NCBI RefSeq assembly: GCF_008692605.1 | Contig: NZ_LFCT01000029.1 | Span: 1-64,000, forward strand | Length of the DNA: 64,000 nucleotides | Direction: 5' to 3' | DNA from: Sphingobium estronivorans | GTDB lineage: Bacteria; Pseudomonadota; Alphaproteobacteria; Sphingomonadales; Sphingomonadaceae | Shown here: positions 41,674-50,125 of the stretch, one piece after another | Position numbering within the stretch: position 1 is the stretch's first letter | How the letters are laid out: each line of letters begins with the position of its first letter | Notes under the pieces: model-generated | The model's database searches: none | What the model saw: the letters and a program-made list of their open reading frames with translations, nothing else | What the model was told of the DNA's origin: nothing | Made by a program: the position numbers and the translations under genes

Positions 41674-43140
41674 TCAGGGATGGTCTTTAAGAATGGCAGC
41701 GAAACGCGACGGACGGTAGCGACGAAGCCAAAGCGCGAAGCCGATGCCGACGACCATCGCAACTGGAATACCAATAGGGATCCGATTGACGACAGGATTA
41801 CTATTACCGCTGAGATACTCGAAGTTTTCAAAGGCAAAGTATAGCGCGCCCAGCAGGCCGATAAACGCCAGTGCGGGTGCGATCACGTGCTGCCAGAGCT
41901 TACGTTGCGGATGGTCCCGGAAGTAGGAGATGACCGCAAGGCTGGTCAGCGCCTGCATGAACATGACGCCAGCCGCGGCGAAGCCGAGCGCCACCAGTCC
42001 AAGTCCCAGCATCGGGTGCAGGCCAAGATATGCGGCTCCAACGATGACTATGAGCGAGATGCCCGATACGGTCAGACTGGCCATGGTCGGTGAACCATGA
42101 ACGGGATGCGCACGGCCGAGCACGAGCGGAAGGCAACCTTGGCGGCCAAGCACAAACATGTAGCGGGCAGCCACGTTGTGCATCGACAATACGGTAGCGA
42201 ACATGCTGGTGATGACCGCGACCTGCATGATCGTGGTGAATCCGCCGCTGATGAATTTGTCGCTGAGCTTGAAGTAGATGAGGCCGACGTCGGACTCCGG
42301 TATGCCCTTGATGTTATCAGGTCCCACCCCGCCAACGGTGATCCACGACGTCACGAAATAGAAGACACCAATGGCGCCGATTGCGAGATAGGTCGCCCGC
42401 GCAACAGACTTTTGTGGAGACTTGGCCTCCTCCGAAAAAAGTGCCGCGGATTCGATTCCGAAGTAGCATGTAAAGGCGAGCAGGATCGCGACGCCCGGCG
42501 CACCACTGGCGAGGCCACCGATATCCAATGACTGTATTGGAAATGCGCTTGTGCCGAGCTTGTCGACAAGGGCGGCATCGAAGAACAGCAGGAGAATGAA
42601 TTCGATTAGGATTACGATCAGCACGGCGCGAGCGCTGAAATCAATCTTGCGCAGACCGAATAAGCCGACGATGACCCAAGCTGTCAAGGAATAGGTTACC
42701 CAGTGCAAGTCATAGCCCAGCAAAGTCTGCACCGTGGTATGCATGATAAAACCCAGGTAACTGAAGCCGCCAGGCACAAACATCGTGTAGGAAACCACGG
42801 CCACGCACGCCGCGCCCATACCCACCACTGATCCCAGACCGCGCGCGATATAGGCATAGAAGGCGCCACCCACCAAAACCTCGCGGCTGATCGCCGAATA
42901 GCCTACCGCGAATAGCGCTGTAACCACCGTGGCGATGACGAAGGCCAGCGGCAGGGCAGTCCCGCTGCCGAACACAAGCGCAACCGGCAGAACACCGATC
43001 ACGCAGGCTAGAGGCGCGACCGCAGCAATGACAAATACGGCTAGCCTGAATGTGCTGAGCGTGCGCGGCAACGCAACGGGCTCGGCTCCACGGGGAGGAG
43101 GGACGGCTATTGATGCAGTGTCAACTATGGTTTGTGTCAT
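41674..43140 (-). CDS. APC-superfamily amino acid/amine permease
   Basis: 488 residues with about 12 membrane helices. The N-terminus has the APC signature (LSTFRLAVFVIAAVAPLACVIGVLPVALVFGSGTALPLAFVIATVVTALFAVGYSAISREV..GGAFYAYIARGLG). The middle contains LAFTCYFGIESAALFSEEAKSPQKSVARATYLA, typical of the YhdG/PuuP-type group. It likely imports an amino acid, polyamine or other amine used by the neighbouring oxidases. The ATG at 43140 has GGGAG six bases upstream; the longer frame is not needed. It has its own likely promoter in the 300 bp gap upstream. Confidence 0.9.
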   Translation of the reverse strand: MTQTIVDTASIAVPPPRGAEPVALPRTLSTFRLAVFVIAAVAPLACVIGVLPVALVFGSGTALPLAFVIATVVTALFAVGYSAISREVLVGGAFYAYIARGLGSVVGMGAACVAVVSYTMFVPGGFSYLGFIMHTTVQTLLGYDLHWVTYSLTAWVIVGLFGLRKIDFSARAVLIVILIEFILLLFFDAALVDKLGTSAFPIQSLDIGGLASGAPGVAILLAFTCYFGIESAALFSEEAKSPQKSVARATYLAIGAIGVFYFVTSWITVGGVGPDNIKGIPESDVGLIYFKLSDKFISGGFTTIMQVAVITSMFATVLSMHNVAARYMFVLGRQGCLPLVLGRAHPVHGSPTMASLTVSGISLIVIVGAAYLGLHPMLGLGLVALGFAAAGVMFMQALTSLAVISYFRDHPQRKLWQHVIAPALAFIGLLGALYFAFENFEYLSGNSNPVVNRIPIGIPVAMVVGIGFALWLRRYRPSRFAAILKDHP

Positions 43141-43364
43141 CCCAATCTCCCGAAATTCTTTTCGTCTCGCATGGCACCGGATGGTTGACGGTGACCGTTG
43201 GCAATAGAGCGCAAGTGCCGCGACCATAATTATTCATCTGCATAAATGCAATCGCCAAACTTGAACCTGTAACATGCGTGGAAAAGGAAGCGCGAATGGA
43301 CGTTCCTGGCTAACTTTGTTCGCCGATGCGGTCTGCCAGGAACTGGCCTGATTTAATAAGAATA

Positions 43365-43403
43365 GCCCCGGTCTTGCGCCTTCACGAAGGTGCAAGCCGG
43401 GGC
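43365..43403 (-). terminator. Strong terminator hairpin after SnoaL-like gene
   Basis: GCCCCGG-t-CTTGC-g-CCTTC / GAAGG-t-GCAAG-CCGGGGC, a 17 bp stem with two mismatch positions and a 3-base loop. On the minus strand it is followed by CTATTCTTATTAAATC. It lies 40 bp after the stop of the 43445-43948 gene and ends the minus-strand operon that starts at 51265. The remainder of 43141-43444 is the permease promoter region. Confidence 0.75.
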
Positions 43404-43444
43404 AAAGTTATGCGATACCAGGAACACTGGTGGGGAACATAAAG

Positions 43445-43948
43445 CTATTTTCCGAAGTCACCAGCCTGCCACATTTCGCGCACTACGCGCCAACCGAGCG
43501 GCGAACGCTTCAGCACGAAGAGCTGACGGATCGTCTCTTCCTTTTTGGTCTTGGGGGTCGGCTTGCATTTCAGCACGGCGAATACCGAAGCAAGGTCGCC
43601 CGATGCCACAAGCGAGTCTTGCACACTAAATTCGCAGCCCTTGTTTCCATTCGGACCCAGATAAGCGAACCAATCGTCAAGCGCGGTGACGGCATCTTTG
43701 ATACCGCGCCTGGGAACGGCATCCCCTTCACCCGTGATGATCACGTCTTCAGCATAGAAGCGCTTGACCAACTCGGTGGTCGACAGACCATCCCGATTTG
43801 CTTTGTCCTGACTAGCGAAGAACGCGCGGAGTCCTTCCGTGATTTCCGCGTCCGAATTAGTAGTGCCCATGTCATGCGCCATGGCGCCGACTGGTGTGAG
43901 GCAAAGGGCGGATAATAGGGTCAAGCCCGCTTTGAAGTTGAGAGCCAT
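43445..43948 (-). CDS. Exported SnoaL/NTF2-fold protein
   Basis: 167 residues with a signal peptide (MALNFKAGLTLLSALCLTPVGAMA). The mature domain has the NTF2-like/DUF4440 pattern: ITEGLRAFFASQDKANRDGLSTTELVKRFYAEDVIITGEGDAVPRRGIKDAVTALDDWF, then FVLKRSPLGWRVVREMW. Such folds act as small isomerases, hydrolases or binding proteins. A periplasmic location alongside the lipoprotein amine oxidase and cytochrome suggests it handles a product formed there (inference). ATG 43948 has GGGGAG seven bases upstream. Confidence 0.75.
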   Translation of the reverse strand: MALNFKAGLTLLSALCLTPVGAMAHDMGTTNSDAEITEGLRAFFASQDKANRDGLSTTELVKRFYAEDVIITGEGDAVPRRGIKDAVTALDDWFAYLGPNGNKGCEFSVQDSLVASGDLASVFAVLKCKPTPKTKKEETIRQLFVLKRSPLGWRVVREMWQAGDFGK

Positions 43949-44062
43949 AAGATCTCCCCGATGATGATTGGTGGATACAGTAGTTATTAGGCGATCGGAT
44001 AATAATGCCGGTTGTGCCTTTGTCAACGTGTCACCATCCTGCACAGGGGCCAAAAATCTCTT

Positions 44063-44683
44063 CTAACCCGCAGGGCGCTTCATGGTGAAGGCGGCTGTCG
44101 AGCCGATCTCAAAATAGTCGGCGGCATAGCCGGCCCTCAACACGATCCCGGCAGAAGCGGTGTCGAACAGCCCGTCGCGCAGAAGCGTGCGATCGATGTG
44201 TACGCCGACGATCTCGCCAAGGGTCAACCAGGCCGAGGTAGGGCTACCCGCGGCATCGGTCAGCCCCCTGATGTCGATCAGGCGGCACTCCAAAGCCACC
44301 GGGGTTTCCGCAACGCGCGGGCAGTCGATGATCGTGCAATCGGCCGACTTAAGGCCCGCCTCTTCAAATTCATCGATGCCCGGTGGCGCGGGTCGCGAGC
44401 TGATGTTCATCGCCTCGGCATGGCGCCGCGTGACGAGGTTGCAGGCGAAAACCCCCGTTTCGCGGATGTTGGCCAATGAGTCCTTCTCGCCGATGCTCGA
44501 GAAGCCAATGATCGGCGGCTTGTCACAGAGCATCGAGAAGAAGCTGTACGGCGCAAGATTGGCTACTCCCGCAGCCGATCGGCTCGATATCCAGCCGATC
44601 GGCCGGGGGCCAAGGATGGCGCGCAACGGATCCCGGGTCAGGCCATGTCCGGCACGAGGTTCGTAGAAATGCGTGTCGTGCAT
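44063..44683 (-). CDS. Flavin reductase-like (DIM6/NTAB) protein
   Basis: 206 residues: LRAILGPRPIGWISSRSAAGVANLAPYSFFSMLCDKPPIIGFSSIGEKDSLANIRETGVFACNLVT matches the FMN-binding split-barrel flavin reductase family (PF01613). The C-terminus keeps LRDGLFDTASAGIVLRAGYAADYFEIG. Members reduce free FMN or FAD with NAD(P)H for partner monooxygenases, or bind flavin for other reductions. No partner monooxygenase is in the window. It lies 109 bp after the cytochrome gene, probably the same operon. Confidence 0.85.
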   Translation of the reverse strand: MHDTHFYEPRAGHGLTRDPLRAILGPRPIGWISSRSAAGVANLAPYSFFSMLCDKPPIIGFSSIGEKDSLANIRETGVFACNLVTRRHAEAMNISSRPAPPGIDEFEEAGLKSADCTIIDCPRVAETPVALECRLIDIRGLTDAAGSPTSAWLTLGEIVGVHIDRTLLRDGLFDTASAGIVLRAGYAADYFEIGSTAAFTMKRPAG

Positions 44684-44791
44684 GTGCTGGTCCGTTTCGT
44701 CGGATTAGATGGGTCGCCGGTGTTGCGCGCAGTCCGACGCGCAAATCCGCTCCGGTCGGGACTTGGCCCAACGGGAGCGGAATGGCTCGCC

Positions 44792-45271
44792 CTATTTCGA
44801 GCCGGTGCTCGCCAGATAAGCGACCACGGCCTTTCGATCGGAACCCTTGGCCAGGCCTCCGAACGCCATGGCGGTGCCCGGATAAGCCTCCATCGGGTTC
44901 TTCAGGAAAGTGTCAAGCTTCTCGGGCGTCCAATCCCCCTCAGCCTTTGCCAAAGCCTGGGAGTATGGATAGCCCGCCGCGCCACCGATCTTGCGGCCAA
45001 GCACCCCGGCGAGGGTGGGACCGGCCGGAGACGGCGCCCCCGCCTCTGCGGAGTGGCAAACGGCGCAATTGCTGAAAACCTTTTTCCCGGCCTCGACCTC
45101 CGCAGGATTGCTCGCCAGGGCGGAATAGTCCGCCGAGGCGGCCGGTGCGGAGGCGGTGTTTCCATCCTGCTTGTTTCCGTCGGCCGTCGGGTTCGAGCAT
45201 GCAGCGAGCGCGCCGAGGCACAACGTCGCGCATGCCGTCAAACGGCGGTACCTCAACAACCGGTTGATCAT
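44792..45271 (-). CDS. Lipoprotein c-type cytochrome, partner of the amine oxidase
   Basis: 159 residues. A lipoprotein signal peptide (LTACATLCLGALAACSNP, lipobox LAAC) suggests membrane anchoring in the periplasm. After a ~35-residue linker comes a class I cytochrome c domain: heme-binding NCAVCHSAEAG, then GPTLAGVLGRKIGGAAGYPYSQAL, WTPEKLDTFLKNPMEAYPGTAMAFGGL (likely axial Met) and AVVAYLASTGSK. The ATG overlaps the stop of the amine oxidase gene (ATGA), so both are translated together. Nicotine oxidoreductase NicA2 is known to use a c-type cytochrome as electron acceptor; the coupling here suggests the same for this pair. Confidence 0.92.
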   Translation of the reverse strand: MINRLLRYRRLTACATLCLGALAACSNPTADGNKQDGNTASAPAASADYSALASNPAEVEAGKKVFSNCAVCHSAEAGAPSPAGPTLAGVLGRKIGGAAGYPYSQALAKAEGDWTPEKLDTFLKNPMEAYPGTAMAFGGLAKGSDRKAVVAYLASTGSK

Positions 45272-46737
45272 TGTTCGTTTCCCTTCTCGAGCAACTGCGT
45301 CACCTCACGGCACGCACGAATACCACTTTCGACAGCGCCGTCGATATAGGCGTGCCAGCCGTCCGCCGTCCCGGAACCTGCGAAGAACATGCGGCCTTCC
45401 GGCTTCGCCATGTCCTTATACTTCTTGAACCATCCCGCCCGGTAGGCAGGCCACGCCTGCTTGGAAAACGGGTCCTTGACCCAGTTATAGGGTGCGATGT
45501 CGGTGATCTCCGCGGTCGGATGGATCTTGCGCAGTTCGGCGTTGACGGCGTCCTGGTCGTTGATGTCGAGGAGGGATTGGCGGCCAAGGGTCGCCTTCAG
45601 GATCGTACCCACCTTGTCGTCAGACTCCTCGGTCTGGATGGCGTTCAGGGGATTGGGATCGTCGCAGAAGGCGAAGGTGTTGCCGATATTCTGCTTGATG
45701 CGCATATACATCGTCGCGCCGTCGCAGATGTCCCCGTTCTTGATGAATGCGCGCTTCTCTGCGGAGAGGCCCGGCTTGAATTCTATGTCCGGATAGACCT
45801 GGGTCGGCAACGTGAAAAGCACCGCTTTCGCCTCGACCGTCTGTCCATCGGCAGTACGCAGCGTGACGCCTGTCGCGGTGGTCTCCACCTGCTTGACTAC
45901 GGTGCCGAGCCTGACGTCGGCCTTGCTGTCGTCGAGGATCGCTTTCGCGAGTGCGGCAGTGCCGCCATTGGCGATGTGCCAGTGCTTTTCGGAGTCGGTG
46001 AACGTGTACGGATCCCAGGCCGCGAGGGCGGCCAGCTTCACGAAGCTCATGGCGCTGAACGTGTTCGTGGGGGATCCCGCGTAGAGCACCAGCTCCGCGT
46101 TCAGCGACGCGCGCTGGATAGGGTCAAGGTCGAGCTTTGCCATCCTCGCGGCGGCCGAAATCTCGTCCAGCTTGGCAACCTCCGGGTTGGCGAAGGGCGA
46201 GAAGGGTTGCGGGAAAAGGGTCCTGGCGCCTTCGCAGAACTTCTTGAACGCGTCGTCGTAGCCAGCGTCAAAACGTGCCGGTGGCACATCGTGCACCTTG
46301 CCATCGGCAGTCATCACATAGGCCTTGTCCAGGTTGCGCAGCGGCACTTCCTGGAAGCCGAAGCCGTAACGCTGCATCTCGGCGAAGACATGCGGCTGTA
46401 ACCAGTGCACCGACGAGCCGCCCAATTCGATCTGGCGACCAAGGAATTTACTTGTGAAGGTACGGCCACCAATGCGCGGACGCGCTTCGAGGACCACTAC
46501 TCGCCAACCCTGGGCAGCCAGTTCGCGGGCGGCGGTGACACCGGCGTAACCAGCACCAACGACCACGACGTCGTAGGGACCTTCGTCCTTGCCGTCACGC
46601 GCTTCCCGGTTCGGGTTTTCCTTGGCGCAGCTGATCAGCGCGATTGAGCCCGCAGCCGCGGCGCCGAATTTCATCAGCGATCGCCGATCCAAGTGTCGAT
46701 CGTCCATTGGCTCGTCATTGTCCTGATGCGTAGTCAT
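45268..46737 (-). CDS. NicA2-type flavin amine oxidase/dehydrogenase, TAT lipoprotein
   Basis: 489 residues. A twin-arginine signal (LDRRSLMKFGAAAAGSIALISC) ends in a lipobox-like LISC, so the enzyme is probably exported folded with FAD and lipid-anchored. The FAD motif is VVVVGAGYAGVTAARELAAQG, followed by GRTFTSKFLGRQIELGGSSVHWLQPHVFAEMQRYGFG and C-terminal GRMFFAGSGTADGWHAYIDGAVESG. From memory these closely parallel nicotine oxidoreductase NicA2 (WVHWLQPHVWAEMQRYGLG; ETSNGWHANIDGAVESG), with Asp here for the Asn of SNGWH. It oxidises an amine, perhaps nicotine or 6-hydroxynicotine, handing electrons to the coupled cytochrome c. Aldehyde dehydrogenase lies 40 bp upstream. Confidence 0.9.
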   Translation of the reverse strand: MTTHQDNDEPMDDRHLDRRSLMKFGAAAAGSIALISCAKENPNREARDGKDEGPYDVVVVGAGYAGVTAARELAAQGWRVVVLEARPRIGGRTFTSKFLGRQIELGGSSVHWLQPHVFAEMQRYGFGFQEVPLRNLDKAYVMTADGKVHDVPPARFDAGYDDAFKKFCEGARTLFPQPFSPFANPEVAKLDEISAAARMAKLDLDPIQRASLNAELVLYAGSPTNTFSAMSFVKLAALAAWDPYTFTDSEKHWHIANGGTAALAKAILDDSKADVRLGTVVKQVETTATGVTLRTADGQTVEAKAVLFTLPTQVYPDIEFKPGLSAEKRAFIKNGDICDGATMYMRIKQNIGNTFAFCDDPNPLNAIQTEESDDKVGTILKATLGRQSLLDINDQDAVNAELRKIHPTAEITDIAPYNWVKDPFSKQAWPAYRAGWFKKYKDMAKPEGRMFFAGSGTADGWHAYIDGAVESGIRACREVTQLLEKGNEQ

Positions 46738-46776
46738 GCTGCTCCTCTTTGGCTTCCGGTGCCGCTATCGCGAATG

Positions 46777-48177
46777 CTATCCTGCGGCATTGATCACTTG
46801 CAATCGGGTGTATTCGTACACCCCCTCAATCCCGCCTTCCGAACCAAGACCGGACTGCTTTACGCCCCCAAACGGGATATCGGGATGGATGGCGATGTGC
46901 TGGTTGATCCAAACGCTGCCCGCCGTGATGCCGCGAGCAAGCTGCCGCGCGCGATCAATGTCCCGTGTCCAGATGGAGGCGCCCAATCCAAAAGCGCCCT
47001 CGTTGGCACGCGCGATCGCGTCCGCCTCATCCGTAAAGCGCAGTAGCGGCACGACGGGGCCGAATTGTTCGTCGGTAACCAGCGGAGCCTGATCGTCGAG
47101 ATCGGCAATGATGGTCGGTTCGATGAAAAAGCCTGGTCGATTGGCGACGTGGCCGCCGGTCAGTACCGTGCCGGATGCTGCCGCCTCTTCGATCATGCCC
47201 CGCACCTTGTCGAACTGCATGCGGTTCTGAACAGGCCCGAGCGTTACGCCGTCCTCGTCGCCAGCCCCCATCCTGATTTCGCGTGTGGCGGTCACGAACC
47301 GCTCCCTGAAATCATCATATATCTGGTCGGCGACATAGAGGCGCTTGGGCGCTGCGCATACCTGGCCGGCATTGAGGAAGGCGGTGGCAGCGAGGCCCCG
47401 GGCCGCCGCCTCGACATTAGCATCCGCCAGCACGATGGCGGGATCGTTGCCGCCTAGTTCGAGAGTAACGCGCTTCATATCGTCCGCAGCGCTTCTCAGA
47501 ACGGCCTTGCCGGTGTTCGTGGAGCCGGTGAACGAAACCTTGGCGATGTCCGGATGCCCGGCCAGGCGCGCACCAAGGTCGTTGTTGTCAGCAACGATAT
47601 TGAACACGCCACGGGGGAAAATCTCGGCGCCCAGACGGCCCAGTTCCAGGGTTGTCAGAGGCGTGGTCGCCGCAGGTTTGAGGACGATCGTGTTTCCGGT
47701 AATGAGAGCGGGCGCATATTTGTTGCTCGCCAGGATCATCGGGAAATTCCACGGCGTAATGCCGGCCACGACGCCAAGCGGGCGGCGCTCGACCTCATAA
47801 TCGCCCGTGGGGTGGGTTCGCGTCTCGGCCTTCAGCTCGACATTCGCATAGAAACGGATGCCGCGGATCGTTGCCTCGACCTCGAAACGGGCTTCGCCAT
47901 AGGGTTTGCCCTGCTCCCTGATAAGGAGGTGCGTAAAGCTATCCGTCTCGTTTTCGAGGCGCTGCGCGAACTCCAGCAGGCACGCACGGCGCGTTTCCCA
48001 AGGTGCCGCCGCCCATGCCGGGAACGCACGCGCCGCAGATGCGACCGCTTCGTCGATCTGCGCCTCATCGGCGGCGTGGGCCTGGGCGAACGGTTCGCCC
48101 GTCGAAGGATCTATGACCGGGATGATGCGCGCACCATCCACCAGCTGACCATCTATGAGCATTTTGTAGGCGTTCAT
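46777..48177 (-). CDS. NAD(P)-dependent aldehyde dehydrogenase
   Basis: 466 residues of the ALDH superfamily: ITPWNFPMILASNKYAPALITGNTIVLKPAATTPL, VSFTGSTNTGK, the general-base Glu in LELGGNDPAIV, the catalytic Cys in FLNAGQVCAAPKRLYV, and FGPVVPLLRFTDEADAIARAN. It resembles succinate-semialdehyde and related broad-specificity dehydrogenases. Upstream of the amine oxidase in the same direction, it would oxidise the aldehyde produced by amine oxidation. In a VPP-like pathway that aldehyde would be 6-hydroxy-3-succinoylsemialdehyde-pyridine. Substrate is inferred only. Confidence 0.92.
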   Translation of the reverse strand: MNAYKMLIDGQLVDGARIIPVIDPSTGEPFAQAHAADEAQIDEAVASAARAFPAWAAAPWETRRACLLEFAQRLENETDSFTHLLIREQGKPYGEARFEVEATIRGIRFYANVELKAETRTHPTGDYEVERRPLGVVAGITPWNFPMILASNKYAPALITGNTIVLKPAATTPLTTLELGRLGAEIFPRGVFNIVADNNDLGARLAGHPDIAKVSFTGSTNTGKAVLRSAADDMKRVTLELGGNDPAIVLADANVEAAARGLAATAFLNAGQVCAAPKRLYVADQIYDDFRERFVTATREIRMGAGDEDGVTLGPVQNRMQFDKVRGMIEEAAASGTVLTGGHVANRPGFFIEPTIIADLDDQAPLVTDEQFGPVVPLLRFTDEADAIARANEGAFGLGASIWTRDIDRARQLARGITAGSVWINQHIAIHPDIPFGGVKQSGLGSEGGIEGVYEYTRLQVINAAG

Positions 48178-48292
48178 TGCGGCTCCTGTCCTCTCGATAG
48201 TAAGTCCAACAAGTGGTCTTTATGATCTTCGGCCTGATTTTGCGGAAGCCGACCCGCTTTCTCCATGCTAATCGTGTCGGGTGGATCGATTG

Positions 48293-49609
48293 CTAAGATG
48301 CCGCGAACCGCCCGAACCTATAAGGTGACGGATCTATTATGGGGTCGGCGCCCGTTATCAGGTCGGCCGCCAGTTCACCCGCTGCGGGCGAGGTTCCGAA
48401 GCCATGACCTGAAAAGCCCGTGCAGACGGTCAGCCCGGGGATGCTGCTCACGTGATCGATGACTGGCGTTGAGTCCGGGGTGACATCCACGGTTCCTGCC
48501 CACGTCTGGACGATTTCGGCCTGCTCGAATACGGGCCAGGCTGCGCTCAGAGCAGCGAAAGCTTCACCGATTGCGCGTTGATCGATCGCCGGATCTTTTG
48601 TTCGGACTCGCTCAAAGGGTGAACGGGCATCAGGTTTCCAGCGGCGAGGAAGGGCCAGATCCTGAAAGAATTCGCGCCCGATCGACACTCGAAGATACCG
48701 CCCTTGGGTCTTCAGAGAGGAAATATATCGTTGCCCGATCAAGAGATGATCAAGCGTGATCGGCGCCTTTACGGCACTGCGCTGGGTTACGATAAAGCCG
48801 TCATCCGCATGCTTCCGAAAGGAAAAGTCCGGCCCCCCCACGGCAATCTCGGTAGGCCCCTCCATCGGAGCGGTGCGGGCGACGGACACCGTGAGCGGCA
48901 AAGTCGGAAGATCGACGCCCAGATTACCCAGGAAGCGCCGCGACCACAGGCCGCCCGCCAGCAAAACGGCATCGCTGCGGATCTCGCCATGCTCTGTCAT
49001 TGCACCCGTGACACGACCGCCAGAAAGGACGAGCGAGCGCACCGCACAGTTTTCGAGTATGATCGCCCCCTTGGCGCGTGCGGCGCGCGCGATCGCGTAG
49101 GCGGCTAGCGAGGGCTCGGCACGCCCGTCCGACGGCGTATAGATGCCCCCAGCCCAGTCGCCGCGTCCGCCAGGAACGAGGTGATCGATATCCCGCGGGG
49201 TGAGCAGACGAGAATCCAGATCGCACTGCTCGACGGATTGTAGCCATTTTTCGTGGACATGCATTTCCGCCTCGCTTTTAGCGAGAAAGAGAATGCCGGC
49301 CTGCCGATAGCCTACATCGGAACCGACCCGCTCTGCCAATCCAGCCCAAAGCCGGTCTGAAGCGGCAGCCAGCGGCACGTCGGCCGGAGCGCGACTGGTC
49401 TTGCGAATCCAGCCCTGGTTACGGGACGACTGCTCCCCCGCTACCGACCCCTTTTCCAGGACAACCACCTGAACACCGCGCTCGCTGAGCGTGAGCGCCG
49501 CTGTCAGCCCAACGATCCCACCCCCGATAATGACCACGGAAGCGGATCGCGGAAGCCTGTCGCTAGTTGTTATGGATGCGGTTGGCGATTCCACCTGGCT
49601 ATCCTTCAT
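48293..49609 (-). CDS. DAO-family FAD-dependent oxidoreductase
   Basis: 438 residues: SASVVIIGGGIVGLTAALTLSERGVQVVVLEKGSVAGEQSSRNQGWIRKTSR gives the FAD site and the RNQGW motif of DadA/sarcosine-oxidase-like enzymes. The C-terminus includes FEQAEIVQTWAGTVDVTPDSTPVIDHVSSIPGLTVCTGFSGHGFGTSPAAGELAADLI. It probably oxidises an amino acid or N-methyl amine, forming an imine. The RidA gene 43 bp upstream is the natural partner, hydrolysing reactive imines or enamines. The cytoplasmic location contrasts with the exported NicA2-type oxidase. Confidence 0.88.
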   Translation of the reverse strand: MKDSQVESPTASITTSDRLPRSASVVIIGGGIVGLTAALTLSERGVQVVVLEKGSVAGEQSSRNQGWIRKTSRAPADVPLAAASDRLWAGLAERVGSDVGYRQAGILFLAKSEAEMHVHEKWLQSVEQCDLDSRLLTPRDIDHLVPGGRGDWAGGIYTPSDGRAEPSLAAYAIARAARAKGAIILENCAVRSLVLSGGRVTGAMTEHGEIRSDAVLLAGGLWSRRFLGNLGVDLPTLPLTVSVARTAPMEGPTEIAVGGPDFSFRKHADDGFIVTQRSAVKAPITLDHLLIGQRYISSLKTQGRYLRVSIGREFFQDLALPRRWKPDARSPFERVRTKDPAIDQRAIGEAFAALSAAWPVFEQAEIVQTWAGTVDVTPDSTPVIDHVSSIPGLTVCTGFSGHGFGTSPAAGELAADLITGADPIIDPSPYRFGRFAAS

Positions 49610-49651
49610 ACATATATATACCCGCCGCCGATGGAGCGACGACGACGTGGG

Positions 49652-50074
49652 TCAGATCGACAGTCGTCGGGTTTCCACCTTACCCTTCGAAGCGCCCCGG
49701 AATGCGGTCACTTCGATCTCGACCTTGTACACGTTCGAACTAAGTGGAGGACACGTCAATGTCATCGCCGGATCGACGCCGCGGAAACGTTCCCCTACCT
49801 TGGCCATGACCGCTGGTACGTCGGCCGGGTCCTGGATGAAAATGCGGGACGCAACCACGTCGCCAAGGCTTGCTCCGACCTCGCCAAGCGCGCGCTCGAT
49901 GTTGGCTATCACCTGTTCGGTCTGTTGGGTGACATCGTCCGGTATCTCCTGCGTTTGAGGATTGCGGCCCGCGGTGTTGGAAACGAATATCAAGTTATCG
50001 ACCGCTACCAGTCGCGAATAGCTCGCCAGATCCTCATATCTTGAGCCGGTCTTGAGTTTTACGACGTTAACCAT
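49652..50074 (-). CDS. RidA-family imine/enamine deaminase
   Basis: 140 residues of the YjgF/YER057c/UK114 family: VDNLIFVSNTAGRNPQTQEIPDDVTQQTEQVIANIERALGEVGASLGDVVASRIFIQDPADVPAVMAKVGERFRGVDPAMTLTCP. RidA hydrolyses 2-imino acids; the archetype has a conserved Arg in the 'R-x-x-x-x-V-x-L' segment, here SRIFIQD. The final VKLKTG/VEIEVTAFRG region is normal. Lying between the cyclodeaminase-family gene and the DAO oxidase, it likely clears reactive imines from their reaction or speeds opening of a pyrroline-type ring (inference). Confidence 0.9.
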   Translation of the reverse strand: MVNVVKLKTGSRYEDLASYSRLVAVDNLIFVSNTAGRNPQTQEIPDDVTQQTEQVIANIERALGEVGASLGDVVASRIFIQDPADVPAVMAKVGERFRGVDPAMTLTCPPLSSNVYKVEIEVTAFRGASKGKVETRRLSI

Positions 50075-50125
50075 TTGTCCTCCGACTAAGTAGCGCGGCC
50101 GATCTGGCCGAATACGGATTATGCA

